From the NCBI GenBank assembly GCA_021775655.1, contig JAJFHK010000017.1, positions 1 through 7,952 on the forward strand: DNA of 7,952 bases, given 5' to 3'. The translations under genes were made by a program, and so were the position numbers. The notes below the pieces were generated by a model. The model saw only the letters and a program-made list of their open reading frames with translations, did not search any database and was not told the DNA's origin. Shown here in pieces: positions 7,235-7,952 of this stretch (position 1 is the first letter of the stretch; each line of letters starts with the position of its first letter). Source of the DNA: Filomicrobium sp. Lineage in GTDB: Bacteria; Pseudomonadota; Alphaproteobacteria; Rhizobiales; Hyphomicrobiaceae.

Positions 7235-7819
7235 CTATTCGATTATCGAACGGGACAAGCTCCGCAGACTCCGGTCGGAGGATGTTTCGATCTCTTTGAG
7301 TTCAAGATCACCTTGTTCAATCCGCAACTTCATGTCCTTGAACTCGCTTTGCACGAACCGCGGTTTGAAGACGATAACGGATGGGTCGCCTGATCTACTC
7401 TTCTCCCAGCGCGGCCCAAAGCGGTAGACCCCGAAATACATGATTTTTGCCCTTGTTGCCTCCACACCGGCTGCGCGGCTGGCCGTGTAGAAAGCTTTGT
7501 GCACGTCCTTCCAGGGCCGTGATTTCGTTTCGCAATAGTGGTCGTGAATGACTGCTGCGCTGCGGTACTTTCCAGCAAACGGTCCGCCGATGACGCTCCA
7601 TAGGGGGCCAGGGATTGATGCACCGTCAGTGATTAGACCTTTGGGCGCGTCCCAACGGATGCCATCGGGCGCGGTGTAGCTAACGGGCTGCAAGAGCTCC
7701 ATCGATCGACCATCCGGCAGCCACTTGGCGACAAATTCTCCGTCGAGCCTCCCGAAGTCTCCAGCAACTGAGCTAGTGACCATGACAGCCGACGCAATGA
7801 ATGGTGCTAAAAAACGCAA
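7235..7819 (-). CDS. Secreted DUF1353-family protein
   Basis: This 194-residue protein matches the DUF1353 family, whose function is unknown and whose members occur in phages and bacteria. The family core is seen as LITDGASIPGPLW (62-74), then GKYRSAAVIHDHYC (83-96, with His92-Asp93 and His94), followed by a helix such as KDVHKAFYTASRAAGV. The N-terminus MRFLAPFIASAVMVTSSVAG looks like a signal peptide with cleavage after Ala19, so this copy should be periplasmic or secreted. The C-terminal 35 residues are charged and probably helical. The start is TTG: an in-frame TAA lies six codons upstream, and the next ATG (codon 13) would cut the signal peptide. Only a weak GGGG precedes it by 7 bases. 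It is the first gene of a possible two-gene transcript with the protease-dehydrogenase fusion, 47 bases further on. The conserved Asp and His residues suggest a hydrolase-like site, but that is speculation. Confidence 0.8.
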   Translation of the reverse strand: MRFLAPFIASAVMVTSSVAGDFGRLDGEFVAKWLPDGRSMELLQPVSYTAPDGIRWDAPKGLITDGASIPGPLWSVIGGPFAGKYRSAAVIHDHYCETKSRPWKDVHKAFYTASRAAGVEATRAKIMYFGVYRFGPRWEKSRSGDPSVIVFKPRFVQSEFKDMKLRIEQGDLELKEIETSSDRSLRSLSRSIIE

Positions 7820-7903
7820 GACCGGACCCCGACCTTATGCCATAAAAACTCTTTAAGTATTTACACGATCACCACGGAGACGCAATTGGAGAACCGCCAT
7901 AAT

Positions 7904-7952
7904 ATGCCAGCGTACGCGTTGATTTTTTTTGCTGTGTCGATTGTTATTTTTT
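7904..7952 (+). CDS. Possible start of a divergent exported or membrane protein (3' end outside window)
   Basis: An ATG at 7904 opens a frame that stays open to the window edge (16 codons), reading MPAYALIFFAVSIVIF. This is strongly hydrophobic and could be a signal peptide or first membrane helix. A GGAG at 7888-7891 lies 12 bases upstream, which is longer than usual. The T-rich bases alone could give a hydrophobic reading by chance, so the call is weak. If real, it would be transcribed away from the DUF1353 gene, and the 84 bases between them would hold both promoters. Confidence 0.35.
   Translation, partial: MPAYALIFFAVSIVIF

Noticed and set aside
7850..7885. Promoter for the DUF1353 gene (TTGCGT, 16 bases, TAAATA on the - strand)
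   Set aside because: The -10 match is poor and the elements could occur by chance in this AT-richer gap, so it was not listed as a feature.
7910..7930. GCGTACGC palindrome followed by a run of T as an intrinsic terminator
   Set aside because: The palindrome has no loop and cannot form a good hairpin; the T run also lies inside a possible coding start.

Overview
The window reads as an accessory region of a Gram-negative proteobacterium, most likely an alphaproteobacterium of the Hyphomicrobiales (rhizobia or methylotroph relatives). That placement is an inference from moderately high GC, the TTG starts, the style of the type I secretion proteins and a XoxF/MxaF-type PQQ dehydrogenase domain. 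No rRNA, tRNA, CRISPR array or intact mobile element was seen.

Left part (1-3784): a type I secretion module arranged tail to tail. On the + strand, the 3' part of an HlyD-family periplasmic adaptor runs in from the left edge. It is followed, with a 4-base ATGA overlap, by a small exported protein of unknown family. On the - strand, converging on these and overlapping the small gene by 28 bases, lies a 779-residue HlyB-type ABC exporter. Its N-terminal C39 peptidase-like domain has lost the catalytic Cys and His, so it should be a docking domain rather than a protease. No RTX-type cargo is visible in the window.

Middle part (3785-4574): about 240 bases of non-coding or eroded sequence with a GC-rich inverted repeat. 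Next comes a broken - strand gene that is clearly a diverged copy of the 5' end of the large gene beside it. It carries a TAG nonsense codon, a frameshift and a lost 3' end.

Right part (4575-7952): an 870-residue exported protein on the - strand that joins a trypsin-like serine protease domain with an intact His/Asp/Ser triad to a complete PQQ-dependent alcohol dehydrogenase propeller. The dehydrogenase half keeps the vicinal Cys pair, the Glu and Asn metal ligands and the extra Asp linked to lanthanide-type enzymes. A Ser stands where the catalytic Asp is expected. Just upstream on the same strand, 47 bases away, is a secreted DUF1353 protein that may share its transcript. Past that gene, a divergent + strand reading frame with a hydrophobic start runs off the right edge.

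The most unusual content is the protease-quinoprotein fusion, its altered active site, and the decayed protease copy beside it. A direct link between this periplasmic group and the type I exporter is not shown by the sequence.
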